Positions 1-8,230 of a DNA stretch of 64,000 nt are shown in pieces (position 1 is the stretch's first letter; the number at the start of each line of letters is the position of its first letter). The stretch comes from AV40 sp035568175. GTDB taxonomy: Bacteria > Verrucomicrobiota > Verrucomicrobiia > Chthoniobacterales > UBA10450. The position numbers were made by a program, and so were the translations under genes. The DNA lies in assembly GCA_035568175.1 (NCBI GenBank), contig DATMON010000004.1:439324-503323 (forward strand). Reading direction: 5' to 3'. The notes beneath the pieces were generated by a model. The model saw nothing but the letters and a program-made list of their open reading frames with translations. It ran no database searches and was not told where the DNA came from.

Positions 1-49
1 AGGGAAAGGAGCAGATAAAGTGTGACCAGCGCGGCGAGGCTGACTCGAA

Positions 50-823
50 TCACGGCGTGGTCGGGGTCGGTTTTGCGCCCGGCTCCACGATATCGTTTCC
101 CCACTCGACCGTGGCGATTCCCCACTCGAGCGAGTCGCCGGCGGACGTCGATCTAGGTGGGAAACGGCAAAGCGCCAGATGCGCCCTCGCCTGTTCGTCC
201 AAAGCCGCGTCACCGGACGAAGTTAAACTGAAACAATAGAGGATTGCGCCCCCCGCATCGACCGCGATCCGGAATTGCGCATTTTGCGGCGGCTCGCGAG
301 TGGAGCTTTTGAAATTTGTCGAAACAAATTTTGGCGGACCGAGCGGATCCAGCTCGTTTGAAAAATTTACTTTGGTTGGCACTACTCCTATCGATTTCGA
401 TCGCGCTCGAAGTGGAGCTGGAACCGGACCGGGTGGTTGTGCGCTGGGAACACGAAGATCGACAGTCAACGGCGGAGCCTGTTGCAAAGCAGGTTCACGC
501 GCGAAATAAGAAGGAATGTGCTGAACCTTTCCCAAAAGATAGCGTTTGGCCTCAGGCGCTTTCCGGGTCGTTGACGCGAGCGCCGGATCCTCAGCATCGA
601 TCCAGCGAAGCAGCGTGGCCCCTTGTTCGGAATTTGCGCTGATCAAATTCACACGCTGCGGCGCAGGGGTAAGCGAAACGGTTGGAGGATAGACAATTTG
701 GAAAAGATAGAAACCCGCCGCATGCGACGCGAGCGACGCGACGAGAAAACCAATGATCGCGAGATTGCGGCCGCGCGGTGCTTCCCAGTTAAAAAGCAAC
801 GGAGTCGTCGTCGCAGTGTTCAT
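50..823 (-). CDS. TonB-like energy transducer protein
   Basis: A 257-residue protein with one N-terminal membrane segment (about residues 20-43), a long Pro-rich periplasmic linker (PPLTV, QPPGPVPAP) and a C-terminal domain of roughly 85 residues that resembles a TonB C-terminus only loosely. TonB proteins link the ExbB/ExbD proton-motive motor to outer-membrane receptors. Its start overlaps the end of the ExbD gene by 4 bases (ATGA), and the order ExbB, ExbD, TonB-like is the usual one for this system. The C-terminal domain was recognised from context and layout rather than a strong motif, so TolA-like or a dedicated partner of one receptor are alternatives. Bases 1-49 downstream hold no recognisable feature. 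Confidence 0.7.
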   Translation of the reverse strand: MNTATTTPLLFNWEAPRGRNLAIIGFLVASLASHAAGFYLFQIVYPPTVSLTPAPQRVNLISANSEQGATLLRWIDAEDPALASTTRKAPEAKRYLLGKVQHIPSYFAREPALQQAPPLTVDLRVPSAQPPGPVPAPLRARSKSIGVVPTKVNFSNELDPLGPPKFVSTNFKSSTREPPQNAQFRIAVDAGGAILYCFSLTSSGDAALDEQARAHLALCRFPPRSTSAGDSLEWGIATVEWGNDIVEPGAKPTPTTP

Positions 824-1224
824 TTCGGAGAAGCGCCGGCAAGTGAAACGGATGAAATTCCGTGTTCGAGCGCGGCATTGGTCACAGCGACGACCAGCTC
901 ATAAGGCGTCTGGCGGTCAGCCTTGATAATAAGGGAGCGATTCTCGTGTTTAGCCGCATCGAGCAAGGGCCCGAGCCGTTCGAGCGAGATTTTTTGGTCT
1001 CGAAAATAAATCGCCGGGACCGCGCCGCCGGTAATGCTGATGATTTGCTGGTTCTGCTGCGCGCCGAGCAGGAAAGGAGAGGCCGGCGCCGAGACCGCGA
1101 TCCCCGGTTGCAAAACAAAATTCGAGCTTAGAAGCAGAAAAAAGATGAGGAGAAAGACCACGTCGATGAGTGGAAACACGACCAGCCAGCCGAAATTGTA
1201 TTCCTTTGTCCGGCTCAGCTTCAT
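820..1224 (-). CDS. exbD: ExbD/TolR-type biopolymer transport protein
   Basis: A 134-residue protein with a short cytoplasmic N-terminus, a single membrane helix at about residues 13-36 and a periplasmic domain of about 95 residues. The helix carries the conserved acidic residue of the family in the segment FPLIDVVFLLIFF, the proton-path Asp of ExbD/TolR. ExbD forms the rotor-like dimer inside the ExbB pentamer. The gene lies 65 bases downstream of exbB and overlaps the TonB-like gene by 4 bases, so all three are probably co-transcribed. Length is normal for the family. Confidence 0.88.
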   Translation of the reverse strand: MKLSRTKEYNFGWLVVFPLIDVVFLLIFFLLLSSNFVLQPGIAVSAPASPFLLGAQQNQQIISITGGAVPAIYFRDQKISLERLGPLLDAAKHENRSLIIKADRQTPYELVVAVTNAALEHGISSVSLAGASPK

Positions 1225-1289
1225 CTGTTCATGATTGTCGACCCAACCGATTGGTCCGCCACAGCGAATCCGTCCTTTGGCGGATCGAT

Positions 1290-1973
1290 CTAACGATCGC
1301 GATGAGCTTCCCGCGCACCCGTCAGTTTTTCGGGCGATTGCTGAAAGCTGATGATGCCGGTGAGCGCTTCGCTGTCCTTCAACATGTGCACGATCTCGAT
1401 GCCGGCGCGTTCCATTTCGTGAAGCATCGTGTTCACGCGGGACGAAAGATAACTATAAGCGACGAACGTTGGAGCGGCGACGACAAGGCCCGCCGCGGTG
1501 GTCAGCAAACTCTTGTAAACGCCGCCGGAAAGTTCCGTGACAGTGGCGTAGCCGCCGTGAGAAGCAATCGTTCCAAAGGCATCGATCATTCCGGCAACGG
1601 TTCCGAGCAGACCGAGTAAGGGCGCCAGAAAAGCCAGCGTTGCCAAAACACCAAGAAAACGTTCGAGCTTCGGCACCTCCAGTTGCCCAGCTTCCTGAAC
1701 GATTTCGCGCAGCTCCGATCTTGACATGTCGTGCCGCAAAAGCGCGGCATGAATAACCCGCGCGACCGGACCTGGGGTACCGGCTGATTCGTGCAAAGCC
1801 TCGGCGAAGTTGCGCCGCTGGACCAAATTCGAAAGTCCTTTTAGAAATTCGCCGACGTGAATGGTAGCGCGATGGAGATAGAAAAAGCGCTCCAGGAAGA
1901 CCGCGATGGCGATAATGCTGCAGGCCAGAATCGGCCACATGAGCAACCCGCCCTTCTGAATGTAGTCAATCAT
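1290..1973 (-). CDS. exbB: ExbB/TolQ/MotA-type proton channel protein
   Basis: A 227-residue inner-membrane protein with three helices: one near the N-terminus (GLLMWPILACSIIAIAVFL) and two after the cytoplasmic loop, including the family signature region around LAPLLGLLGTVAGMIDAF and the last helix TTAAGLVVAAPTFVAYSYL. ExbB forms the pentameric stator of the TonB motor. The chosen ATG (MIDYIQKGG) has an AAGAAGG Shine-Dalgarno sequence about 9 bases upstream. An in-frame start 39 bases further up (2012) would add 13 charged residues and lies close to the inserted element at 2028-2493, which now occupies the region where a promoter would be expected. Confidence 0.88.
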   Translation of the reverse strand: MIDYIQKGGLLMWPILACSIIAIAVFLERFFYLHRATIHVGEFLKGLSNLVQRRNFAEALHESAGTPGPVARVIHAALLRHDMSRSELREIVQEAGQLEVPKLERFLGVLATLAFLAPLLGLLGTVAGMIDAFGTIASHGGYATVTELSGGVYKSLLTTAAGLVVAAPTFVAYSYLSSRVNTMLHEMERAGIEIVHMLKDSEALTGIISFQQSPEKLTGAREAHRDR

Positions 1974-2027
1974 CGGGGCAACCTTCTTAGCCCCTTTTAC
2001 CGGCGGAGGCAAGCCGCCCTAATTCCC

Positions 2028-2493
2028 GGTAGTGTCCTAATTTGGGGCTGGCTTTGTGCATAGCGGGCCTCACCCTTCCAAGATCGACGCTCTCCTAAAG
2101 CGCATTAAATCCCGTTTAGCGGTCTCAAAATTCTGTGTGGTTTTCGAGAATGAATTGGAGCGGGTGTGGCCCAAGGCAAAGGCAGAGTCTGGCGGACGAG
2201 AGACGGCAATTGAGGCGTTCGCCAAAGTAAACAATCTATGCGTCGTAATTCACGACCCCGGAATTAGCGTGACTTTCAGAAAGTTGAACGGGCCTTCGCA
2301 GCAATCGCCACTTTGACGGGGCTCTCTGACGAATCAACGGGCGGGATTTCAAGAACGGTTGTGCATTGCGGCTCACCGTCTTCAGTGAATGACCAAGCTT
2401 AGCAGCGTTTCGCTTTAGGATGTCCGTCCAAGTCGAACGTTTCGACAACCCCATCCCCACGCTGGATTGAGCGATTCAAATTAGGACACTACC
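2028..2493. mobile_element. MITE-like insertion with 17-bp inverted ends and 8-bp target duplication
   Basis: The left end 2028-2044 reads GGTAGTGTCCTAATTTG and the right end 2477-2493 is its exact reverse complement. Immediately outside, TAATTCCC is present on both sides (2020-2027 and 2494-2501), a perfect 8-bp target duplication. The element is 466 bp, too short for a transposase, and carries only one possible short gene (2056-2316). It sits between the secreted hypothetical gene and exbB. The intact ends and exact duplication argue for a fairly recent insertion by an enzyme supplied in trans. The transposase family cannot be named from these ends alone. Confidence 0.85.
2056..2316 (+). 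CDS. small hypothetical ORF inside the MITE-like element
   Basis: An 86-codon frame starting with GTG, inside the inverted-repeat element. Its composition is protein-like (KIDALLKRIKSRL, then a mixed region with FENELERVWP), without a membrane segment, signal peptide or recognisable domain. It is too short for a complete transposase. It could be a remnant of the parent element's coding region, a small cargo or regulatory protein, or a chance frame. A 74-codon frame on the other strand overlaps it at 2236-2460, and there is no clear way to choose between them. No function is proposed. Confidence 0.35.
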   Translation: MHSGPHPSKIDALLKRIKSRLAVSKFCVVFENELERVWPKAKAESGGRETAIEAFAKVNNLCVVIHDPGISVTFRKLNGPSQQSPL

Positions 2494-2502
2494 TAATTCC
2501 CA

Positions 2503-3009
2503 CTATCGTCCGAGCGCATTGCGCGGTTTGGCCGTCGCGCTTGGCGTGGGCGAAATGCTTCCCGAGACCAGTTTTCCAGCCGCGTCGAAGACCGAGTACC
2601 CAACCTGCTTCCCGACGGAATTATACTTGTAGAGGATCTTGTTTATTACGGCGTCATCTTTCGCCAAATGGGTTTCCTGCTCCACCCGGCCGGCCTTGTC
2701 ATACTTATATGTGCTCTTGAAGAGGAACTTTTCGTCCGGTCCAAAGACAACGCCGCTGACGAACCGGCCCGTATCACCGATTTGATAGACGATCTTGCCT
2801 CGCATTTTCCCGTCGGATTCATTCGTGGTTGCGACTGCTTCATGTTTGGCGTTGTCGAATTGATAAACGGTGCGTGAACCGTCGGCGTTGAGGCTAACTG
2901 TCACCCGAACGGCGTCGTTCGAATCGGGCGCGGGAGTTTGGGCGATGATGGGCCGGGGCCAATGCAGACTGATCGCGAGAACAAAGAGTGAGAGCAGGCA
3001 GCGCGACAT
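2503..3009 (-). CDS. secreted hypothetical protein with RHS/YD-like repeats
   Basis: A 168-residue protein with a clear signal peptide (hydrophobic LLSLFVLAISL, probable cleavage after IIAQ). The mature part has short repeated strands with aromatic residues and glycine, such as YKYDKAGRVEQET and YKYNSVGKQVGYSVFD, resembling RHS/YD-type beta repeats. It is probably periplasmic or surface-exposed. The last codons lie next to the right target duplication of the inserted element (2494-2501), which did not break the gene. No enzymatic motif was seen. It may have been transcribed with exbB before the insertion, but nothing proves that. Confidence 0.65.
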   Translation of the reverse strand: MSRCLLSLFVLAISLHWPRPIIAQTPAPDSNDAVRVTVSLNADGSRTVYQFDNAKHEAVATTNESDGKMRGKIVYQIGDTGRFVSGVVFGPDEKFLFKSTYKYDKAGRVEQETHLAKDDAVINKILYKYNSVGKQVGYSVFDAAGKLVSGSISPTPSATAKPRNALGR

Positions 3010-3069
3010 CGTTAGTGGGCGCAGTTTAAATAGGGCGAGCAGCAGGGCAAAGGGGTCAATTAATTTTTA

Positions 3070-3098
3070 TTGACGGCTGGCACGGAAGGTGGTTAAAA
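3070..3098 (+). promoter_or_regulatory. putative sigma-70-type promoter of the dcw cluster
   Basis: TTGACG at 3070-3075 and TTAAAA at 3093-3098 are separated by 17 bases, a good -35/-10 geometry. A start near 3105 would leave a short leader of about 37 bases before mraZ. The -10 region overlaps the MraZ-box repeats, as expected for autorepression. Assigned by eye only. A second -10-like TAGAAT at 3115-3120 is an alternative. Confidence 0.45.
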
Positions 3099-3112
3099 GT
3101 GGTGAAAAGTGG
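3086..3112 (+). promoter_or_regulatory. MraZ-box operator: three 7-bp repeats with 3-bp spacers
   Basis: Three heptamers in exact 10-bp register: AAGGTGG at 3086-3092, AAAGTGG at 3096-3102 and AAAGTGG at 3106-3112. MraZ is known to bind upstream of its own gene to such closely spaced direct repeats with a GTG core. The set lies 30 bases before mraZ and overlaps the proposed -10 box, so autoregulation of the whole cluster is likely. Confidence 0.8.
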
Positions 3113-3141
3113 GTTAGAATGGCAAACATCTCCACCCGCCA

Positions 3142-3591
3142 ATGGATACGCCTGAACAACGCTTCTACGCCGGCGAGTTTCGTCACTCCATCGACGAGAA
3201 GAATCGGATCACCATTCCCGCGCGCTGGCGACGCGGTGACACCGAGGAATTCATCATTCTTCCGGAAGCGACTCATCAGTTTCTTCTGGTCATGTCGCCT
3301 GAAGAATTTTCTCGTATGAGCGCGGCGGCGGAATCCGACCCGAACGTTTCCGCGCGCGACCGCCGAATTTTTTTCCGCCAACTCCATTCCCGGGCCGAGC
3401 ACGGCGCCGCCGACAAACAAGGCCGCCTGGTTTTGCCGGAAGATCTTTGCAAAAAAGTCGGATTGAAAGGCGAAGTCGTCCTGGTCGGCAATCGCGGCCG
3501 CTTTGAAATTTGGAATTTGCAGCGTCGGAAACGCGCTCACGAGGAAGAGACGCCCACTTATCAGCACGTCGCCGATGTCCTTGGTTTGTAA
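3142..3591 (+). CDS. mraZ: transcriptional regulator MraZ
   Basis: A 149-residue protein with the two tandem AbrB-like halves of MraZ, each with its diagnostic loop: SIDEKNRITIPARWR (about residues 16-30) and DKQGRLVLPEDL (about 91-102). MraZ is a DNA-binding repressor of its own dcw operon and here is its first gene, directly behind a three-repeat operator. Length is typical. No strong Shine-Dalgarno sequence precedes the ATG, but no better in-frame start exists. The tail ends QHVADVLGL. Confidence 0.95.
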   Translation: MDTPEQRFYAGEFRHSIDEKNRITIPARWRRGDTEEFIILPEATHQFLLVMSPEEFSRMSAAAESDPNVSARDRRIFFRQLHSRAEHGAADKQGRLVLPEDLCKKVGLKGEVVLVGNRGRFEIWNLQRRKRAHEEETPTYQHVADVLGL

Positions 3592-3677
3592 TCAACCCAA
3601 ATATGAACGCATTATTGTTTGAGCGGCCGGTTTGGTTTGCGACTGGTCCGCTCGTTTTGGAAGAGGAGCCGCAGGAA

Positions 3678-4604
3678 ATGGAAGATTTTACCTACCATCG
3701 TCCGGTGCTTGCCGCCGAAGCGGTGGAATTGCTCGCGCCGCACCCCGGCTCGCTGGTTGTCGATGGAACTGTCGGGGGCGGCGGTCATACCCAAGCCATT
3801 CTGAAAGCGGGCGCGGACGTTCTCGCCCTGGATCAAGATCCGGACGCAATCGAACAGGCGCGCGACGAGCTCGCCCACTTTGGCGGTCGCGTTACCCTGC
3901 GACAGGCCAACTTCCGCGACGCGGACAAAATTCTCGACGAACTCGGCGTTCAGAAAATCGGCGGTGCCCTGCTCGATCTCGGTGTTTCATCGCGCCAACT
4001 CGAGAATGCCACCCGCGGATTCAGCATGATGCGGAATGGTCCGCTCGATATGCGAATGGACCCAAGATCGACATTAACGGCCGCGGATATTGTAAACGGC
4101 TATAGCGAAGAAGATCTGACCCGCTTATTCCGAGATCTCGGCGAAGAACCAGCCGCCCGCCGCATCGCCAGTTTGATTGTGAAGATGCGTAAAGATGCGC
4201 CGTTTACCGAAACGCTCCAGCTCGCTCGCGCGATCGAAAAAGTCGTCGGCCGCCATGGGCGCAGGCATCCCGCGACGCAGGCATTTCAAGCGTTGCGAAT
4301 GGAAGCGAACGATGAGCTGGGCGCGCTCGAAAAAGGCATGCGCGTTTTGACCCCGCGACTCGAATCGGGAGCGCGTATTGCCGTTATCGCTTTTCATTCT
4401 CTCGAAGATCGAATCGTGAAAAATTTCATCCGCGATCACAGTCGCGAGTGGTTGGACCGACCGGAGTGGCCGGAACCACGGCGCAATCCGGAATACGATT
4501 TGCGCACGATTACCTCCAAACCGATCGAGCCGGGCGAAAACGAGCGGCGAATGAATCCGCGCTCCCGGAGCGCGAAATTGCGAGTGGCGGAGAAAATTGG
4601 ATGA
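3678..4604 (+). CDS. rsmH: 16S rRNA (cytosine1402-N4)-methyltransferase RsmH
   Basis: RsmH (MraW) methylates N4 of C1402 in 16S rRNA using S-adenosylmethionine. The SAM loop is DGTVGGGGHTQAIL, followed by ALDQDPDA. Later family blocks are LLDLGVSSRQLE, RGFSMMRNGPLDMRMD and the C-terminal IAVIAFHSLEDRIVK and NPRSRSAKLRVAE. The frame is open further upstream, but this ATG (MEDFTYHRPVL) is preceded at 9 bases by a strong GAGGAG (3663-3668) and gives 308 residues, the usual length. Its last bases overlap ftsL (ATGA). One iterated 10-mer copy lies inside it (4064-4073), read as Pro-Arg-Ser-Thr. Confidence 0.95.
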   Translation: MEDFTYHRPVLAAEAVELLAPHPGSLVVDGTVGGGGHTQAILKAGADVLALDQDPDAIEQARDELAHFGGRVTLRQANFRDADKILDELGVQKIGGALLDLGVSSRQLENATRGFSMMRNGPLDMRMDPRSTLTAADIVNGYSEEDLTRLFRDLGEEPAARRIASLIVKMRKDAPFTETLQLARAIEKVVGRHGRRHPATQAFQALRMEANDELGALEKGMRVLTPRLESGARIAVIAFHSLEDRIVKNFIRDHSREWLDRPEWPEPRRNPEYDLRTITSKPIEPGENERRMNPRSRSAKLRVAEKIG

Positions 4605-4963
4605 GCCGCTCTCGAAAAAATTGGAACACGGTCAATGCTGCCTCACTCGCGCGCTGGATCGTGCTGACCACGTTCTTGGCGCTGATGGGGCTAAGTTACG
4701 TTTATCTGACCCTTCAACTTTATCATCTCGGCGACCGTAAAAAAGCGCTCGAAACCGAAGTGGCCAATTTGCGGATGCAAAATGAAGTGGCGAGCGCGCA
4801 AATTGCCGCGCTCACTTCGCGCTCAGCATTGCAACGCCGTTTGAAGGAAGGTTACCTAAAAATGATTCCTATCGCGGAACACAACATTGTTCGACTGACT
4901 TTGCCGGCGCGAAACCAGGAAGACGCTGTCCAACCAGTTTCCAATCAACGAGGCGCGAGATGA
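4601..4963 (+). CDS. ftsL: FtsL-like cell division protein
   Basis: A 120-residue bitopic protein: a short basic cytoplasmic tail, one membrane helix (about residues 20-42, IVLTTFLALMGLSYVYLTLQL) and a coiled-coil periplasmic segment (KKALETEVANLRMQNEVASAQIAAL in outline). FtsL pairs with FtsB-type partners and FtsQ to activate FtsWI. Sequence similarity within the family is low, so the call rests on topology and on position between rsmH and ftsI. The ATG overlaps the rsmH stop and its own stop overlaps the ftsI start, so translation is coupled on both sides. Confidence 0.8.
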   Translation: MSRSRKNWNTVNAASLARWIVLTTFLALMGLSYVYLTLQLYHLGDRKKALETEVANLRMQNEVASAQIAALTSRSALQRRLKEGYLKMIPIAEHNIVRLTLPARNQEDAVQPVSNQRGAR

Positions 4964-6720
4964 GATGGAACAGCCGAACCAGATGCGCGATCGTTTGCTT
5001 CGGCTTTGTTCTCTTGTTCAGCGCGTTTTCGTTTCGCTTGATCTATCTCCAAATGATCAAGCACGACGAGTACGCTGGACTGGCGGCTGAAAAACACGTC
5101 ATCAAGCAGCCCATTTTTGCCGAGCGCGGCACGATTCTCGACGCCAACAACGAAGTCCTAGCGCACAACGTTCCGGTAGAGACGGTGGTCGCTGATGCGA
5201 CTCACCTGACTGAGGTTGAGGCGACTGTTGATCTTGTTAGCGGCGAGTTGAAGCTGCCGCGCACAGACGTTTCAGAAAAACTCCATAGCGACCGTCGATA
5301 CATCGTCCTGAAACGCGAAGTGCCGAAAGCGATCACTGATTCGCTCCGGCAAAAACTGCGAGCCCGAAGTTTGCGCGGCATTTATTTCGAACAGGACGCG
5401 ACCCGCATTTATCCCAACGGCGTAATGCTCTGCCACGTCATCGGCTTCACCGATTTTGAGCACCGTGGCATTCAAGGAGTGGAAGGTGCGCTCGACGATT
5501 ATCTGCGCGGCCAGGACGGCTATCGTTACATCGAGCATAACCGCGCCGGCCAAGAGCTTGTGCTTTACCGCGGCCAGGAGCGGGCGCCGCGTAATGGCTA
5601 TCAGGTGCATCTGACTATCGACCTTAATCTGCAAAACATTGTCGAAAACGAATTGGACGCCGCCATGCGCGAGTATTCGCCAAAGAAGGCGACCATCATC
5701 CTGATGCGCCCGCAAACCGGCGAAATTCTCGCCATGGCCAACCGGCCGGCATTCGACCTGAATCGCCGCTCCGACGCGAAACCCGAGCAAATGAAAAATC
5801 GCGCCATCTGCGACATGATGGAGCCGGGCTCGACCTTCAAAATTGTCACCGCCGCCGCGGCGCTCAACGAGCACAAGTTCCGCCTCGATTCCTACGTCTT
5901 TTGCGAAAACGGAGTGTGGAATTACGCCGGCACCGCGCTGCACGATCATGCCGCGTTCACCGATCTGAGCGTCAAAGACATTCTGGTGAAATCGAGCAAC
6001 ATCGGCGCGGCCAAACTGGCCGTCAGCCTCGGCGATCAAAAATTTTATGAATACATCCGGCGTTTCGGCTTCGGGGAGCGAACCGGGATCGAATTACCTG
6101 GCGAAATTCCCGGGTTAATCCGGTCGCCCCAATCGTGGAGCAAAATCTCAATCACGCACATTCCGATGGGCCACGAAATCGGCGTGACTCCGCTGCAAAT
6201 GACCGCGGCCATGTGCGCAATCGCCAACGGCGGCAAATTAATGACGCCGCGCATCGTGAAATCGATCACGACCAGCGATGGCAAGACAATCAGCTCGCTC
6301 GCCCCGATTGTTCTGCGCCAGGTCATCTCGCCGCAGACCGCCAGTCAAATTGGAAGCGCATTACGCGGCGTGGTCAGCGATCGCGGGACGGCTGCGGCTG
6401 CCGCGGTTCCCGGATTCATCATCGCCGGAAAAACTGGCACTGCCCAGAAGGTCGGTCCGAACGGCGGTTACGAGAAAGGCAAAGAAGTTGTGTCATTCTG
6501 CGGTTATCTGCCGGCGGAACATCCGGAATTTGTCGGACTGGTGGTGCTGGACGATGCCCAAACAAAACCCGAACAGAATTACGGCGGTCAAGTCGCTGGA
6601 CCAATCTTTTCCCGCATCGCGGAAAAGGCCGCCCGTTATCTCGATCTTGAGCCGCATGAGGAAATTCGCAAGGCCATCCCGGTGGAGCGAGTTGCCTTAA
6701 CCAACGCTTCGCGCCATTGA
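4960..6720 (+). CDS. ftsI: septal peptidoglycan transpeptidase FtsI (PBP3)
   Basis: A 586-residue class B penicillin-binding protein. It has an N-terminal membrane anchor (about residues 10-28), the PBP dimerisation module (AERGTILDANNEVLAHNVP) and a transpeptidase domain with all three active-site motifs: STFK near residue 291, SSN near 345 and KTGT near 491. It cross-links septal peptidoglycan together with FtsW. No PASTA repeats follow the catalytic domain. It starts inside the ftsL stop (ATGA). The 28-base gap before murE holds no obvious signal. Confidence 0.95.
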   Translation: MRWNSRTRCAIVCFGFVLLFSAFSFRLIYLQMIKHDEYAGLAAEKHVIKQPIFAERGTILDANNEVLAHNVPVETVVADATHLTEVEATVDLVSGELKLPRTDVSEKLHSDRRYIVLKREVPKAITDSLRQKLRARSLRGIYFEQDATRIYPNGVMLCHVIGFTDFEHRGIQGVEGALDDYLRGQDGYRYIEHNRAGQELVLYRGQERAPRNGYQVHLTIDLNLQNIVENELDAAMREYSPKKATIILMRPQTGEILAMANRPAFDLNRRSDAKPEQMKNRAICDMMEPGSTFKIVTAAAALNEHKFRLDSYVFCENGVWNYAGTALHDHAAFTDLSVKDILVKSSNIGAAKLAVSLGDQKFYEYIRRFGFGERTGIELPGEIPGLIRSPQSWSKISITHIPMGHEIGVTPLQMTAAMCAIANGGKLMTPRIVKSITTSDGKTISSLAPIVLRQVISPQTASQIGSALRGVVSDRGTAAAAAVPGFIIAGKTGTAQKVGPNGGYEKGKEVVSFCGYLPAEHPEFVGLVVLDDAQTKPEQNYGGQVAGPIFSRIAEKAARYLDLEPHEEIRKAIPVERVALTNASRH

Positions 6721-6748
6721 CTTCCTGGCACAAGAATGGCGGATCCTC

Positions 6749-8230
6749 ATGCAGCTCAAAACTCTTCTCGCCGCGATTCCCATTCGCGAAATCATCGGCC
6801 CAGTTGATCGCGCGGTGGAAAGCATCGCGTATGACTCGCGCCGTGTACAGAGGGATGGACTATTCGTGGCATTGCGCGGCGAAAAAAGCGATGGCCACAA
6901 CTTCATCAGCCAGGCCATTGAAAAAGGCGCAGCGGTGATCGTCGCCGAGCGCGCCGAAAAACATTCCCGCGCCACCTGCGTCGTCGTCGAAAATACGCGC
7001 AGCGCGATGGCCGATCTGGCGGCGCGATTTTACAATTATCCCGCGCGAAAACTGAAACTCGCCGCCGTGACCGGCACCAACGGCAAAACGACGACTACGT
7101 TTCTGATCAAACACATTTGCGAGAAGGCGGGAATGCGTTGCGGTTTGCTCGGGACCGTGCGTTACGAAATCGGCGAGCGCGTTCTGCCGGCTGCTCGCAC
7201 AACTCCCGAATCGCTGGATCTTCAGGAGCTTCTCTCTCAAATCCTGAACGCCGGGTGCAAAGCTGCCGCGATGGAAGTTTCATCGATCGGCATTACGGAG
7301 GAACGCGTCCGCGAGATCGAGTGGGACGTCGCCGTCTTCACCAATCTGACGCAAGACCATCTCGATTATCACGGGACAATGAAAAACTATTTCGACGCAA
7401 AGGCGAAATTGTTCGAGCGACTCGCCCAACAGCAGAAAAAAAAGAAACCGGTCGCGGTCATCAACATCGATGACCGTTACGGCCAACGGTTGGTCGCAAG
7501 GATCGACAAGAAGGTCTCGGTCGTAACATTCGGGATGGGATCGCGCGCTGATTTTCGCGCTTCCAATTATCGAATGGAATTTGCCGGCACGTCTTACCAG
7601 CTCGACGCTCGCGGGAAAAGTTATCTCGTGCGCGTGCCGCTGATCGGCCGCTTCAACGTTGCTAATTCGCTGGCCGCGCTGGCCGCCGCCAATGCGCTCG
7701 GCGTCGGTTTGCGCGAAGCAGTGCTCAGTCTCTCTAAATCTCCGCAAGTTCCCGGCCGGCTCGAGATCGTTCCAGCAAAACGGCAGTTCCAGGTCTTCGT
7801 CGATTACGCACACACGCCGGACGCATTGCTCAACGTCATAAAAACCTTGCGTGAACTTGCGCCGCGGCGGTTGATTGTCGTCTTCGGTTGCGGCGGAAAT
7901 CGTGATCGTGAGAAGCGGCCACTGATGGGTCAGGTTGCCGATCGAAACGCCGATTACGCTATCATCACCTCTGATAATCCGCGCAAAGAAGATCCCGACA
8001 AAATCATCGCGGAGGTCGAAAAAGGTTTTCGCGGCAGCCATTTTGAGAAAATCACCGATCGGGCGCAGGCGATTTCGCGCGCCGTCGAAATGGCTCAACC
8101 GCGTGACATCGTCTTGATCGCGGGCAAGGGTCACGAAAATTACCAGGAGTTCGCCGATCACACCGTGCCATTTGAAGACATTCAAGTGGCGCGGCGGGCG
8201 GTCGAAAATCATCCGGTAGAATTTAAATGA
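6749..8230 (+). CDS. murE: UDP-MurNAc-L-Ala-D-Glu:meso-diaminopimelate ligase MurE
   Basis: A 493-residue Mur ligase that adds the third residue to the stem peptide. Seen: the N-terminal UDP-binding domain with DSRRVQRDGLFVALRG, the ATP loop TGTNGKTTTTFLI, the central YFDAKAKLF region (carbamylated-lysine neighbourhood) and the C-terminal DNPRKEDPDKI. The DNPR motif is associated with meso-diaminopimelate as substrate, so the wall is predicted to be of the DAP type. Its stop overlaps the murF start (ATGA). The ATG follows ftsI by 28 bases. Confidence 0.95.
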   Translation: MQLKTLLAAIPIREIIGPVDRAVESIAYDSRRVQRDGLFVALRGEKSDGHNFISQAIEKGAAVIVAERAEKHSRATCVVVENTRSAMADLAARFYNYPARKLKLAAVTGTNGKTTTTFLIKHICEKAGMRCGLLGTVRYEIGERVLPAARTTPESLDLQELLSQILNAGCKAAAMEVSSIGITEERVREIEWDVAVFTNLTQDHLDYHGTMKNYFDAKAKLFERLAQQQKKKKPVAVINIDDRYGQRLVARIDKKVSVVTFGMGSRADFRASNYRMEFAGTSYQLDARGKSYLVRVPLIGRFNVANSLAALAAANALGVGLREAVLSLSKSPQVPGRLEIVPAKRQFQVFVDYAHTPDALLNVIKTLRELAPRRLIVVFGCGGNRDREKRPLMGQVADRNADYAIITSDNPRKEDPDKIIAEVEKGFRGSHFEKITDRAQAISRAVEMAQPRDIVLIAGKGHENYQEFADHTVPFEDIQVARRAVENHPVEFK

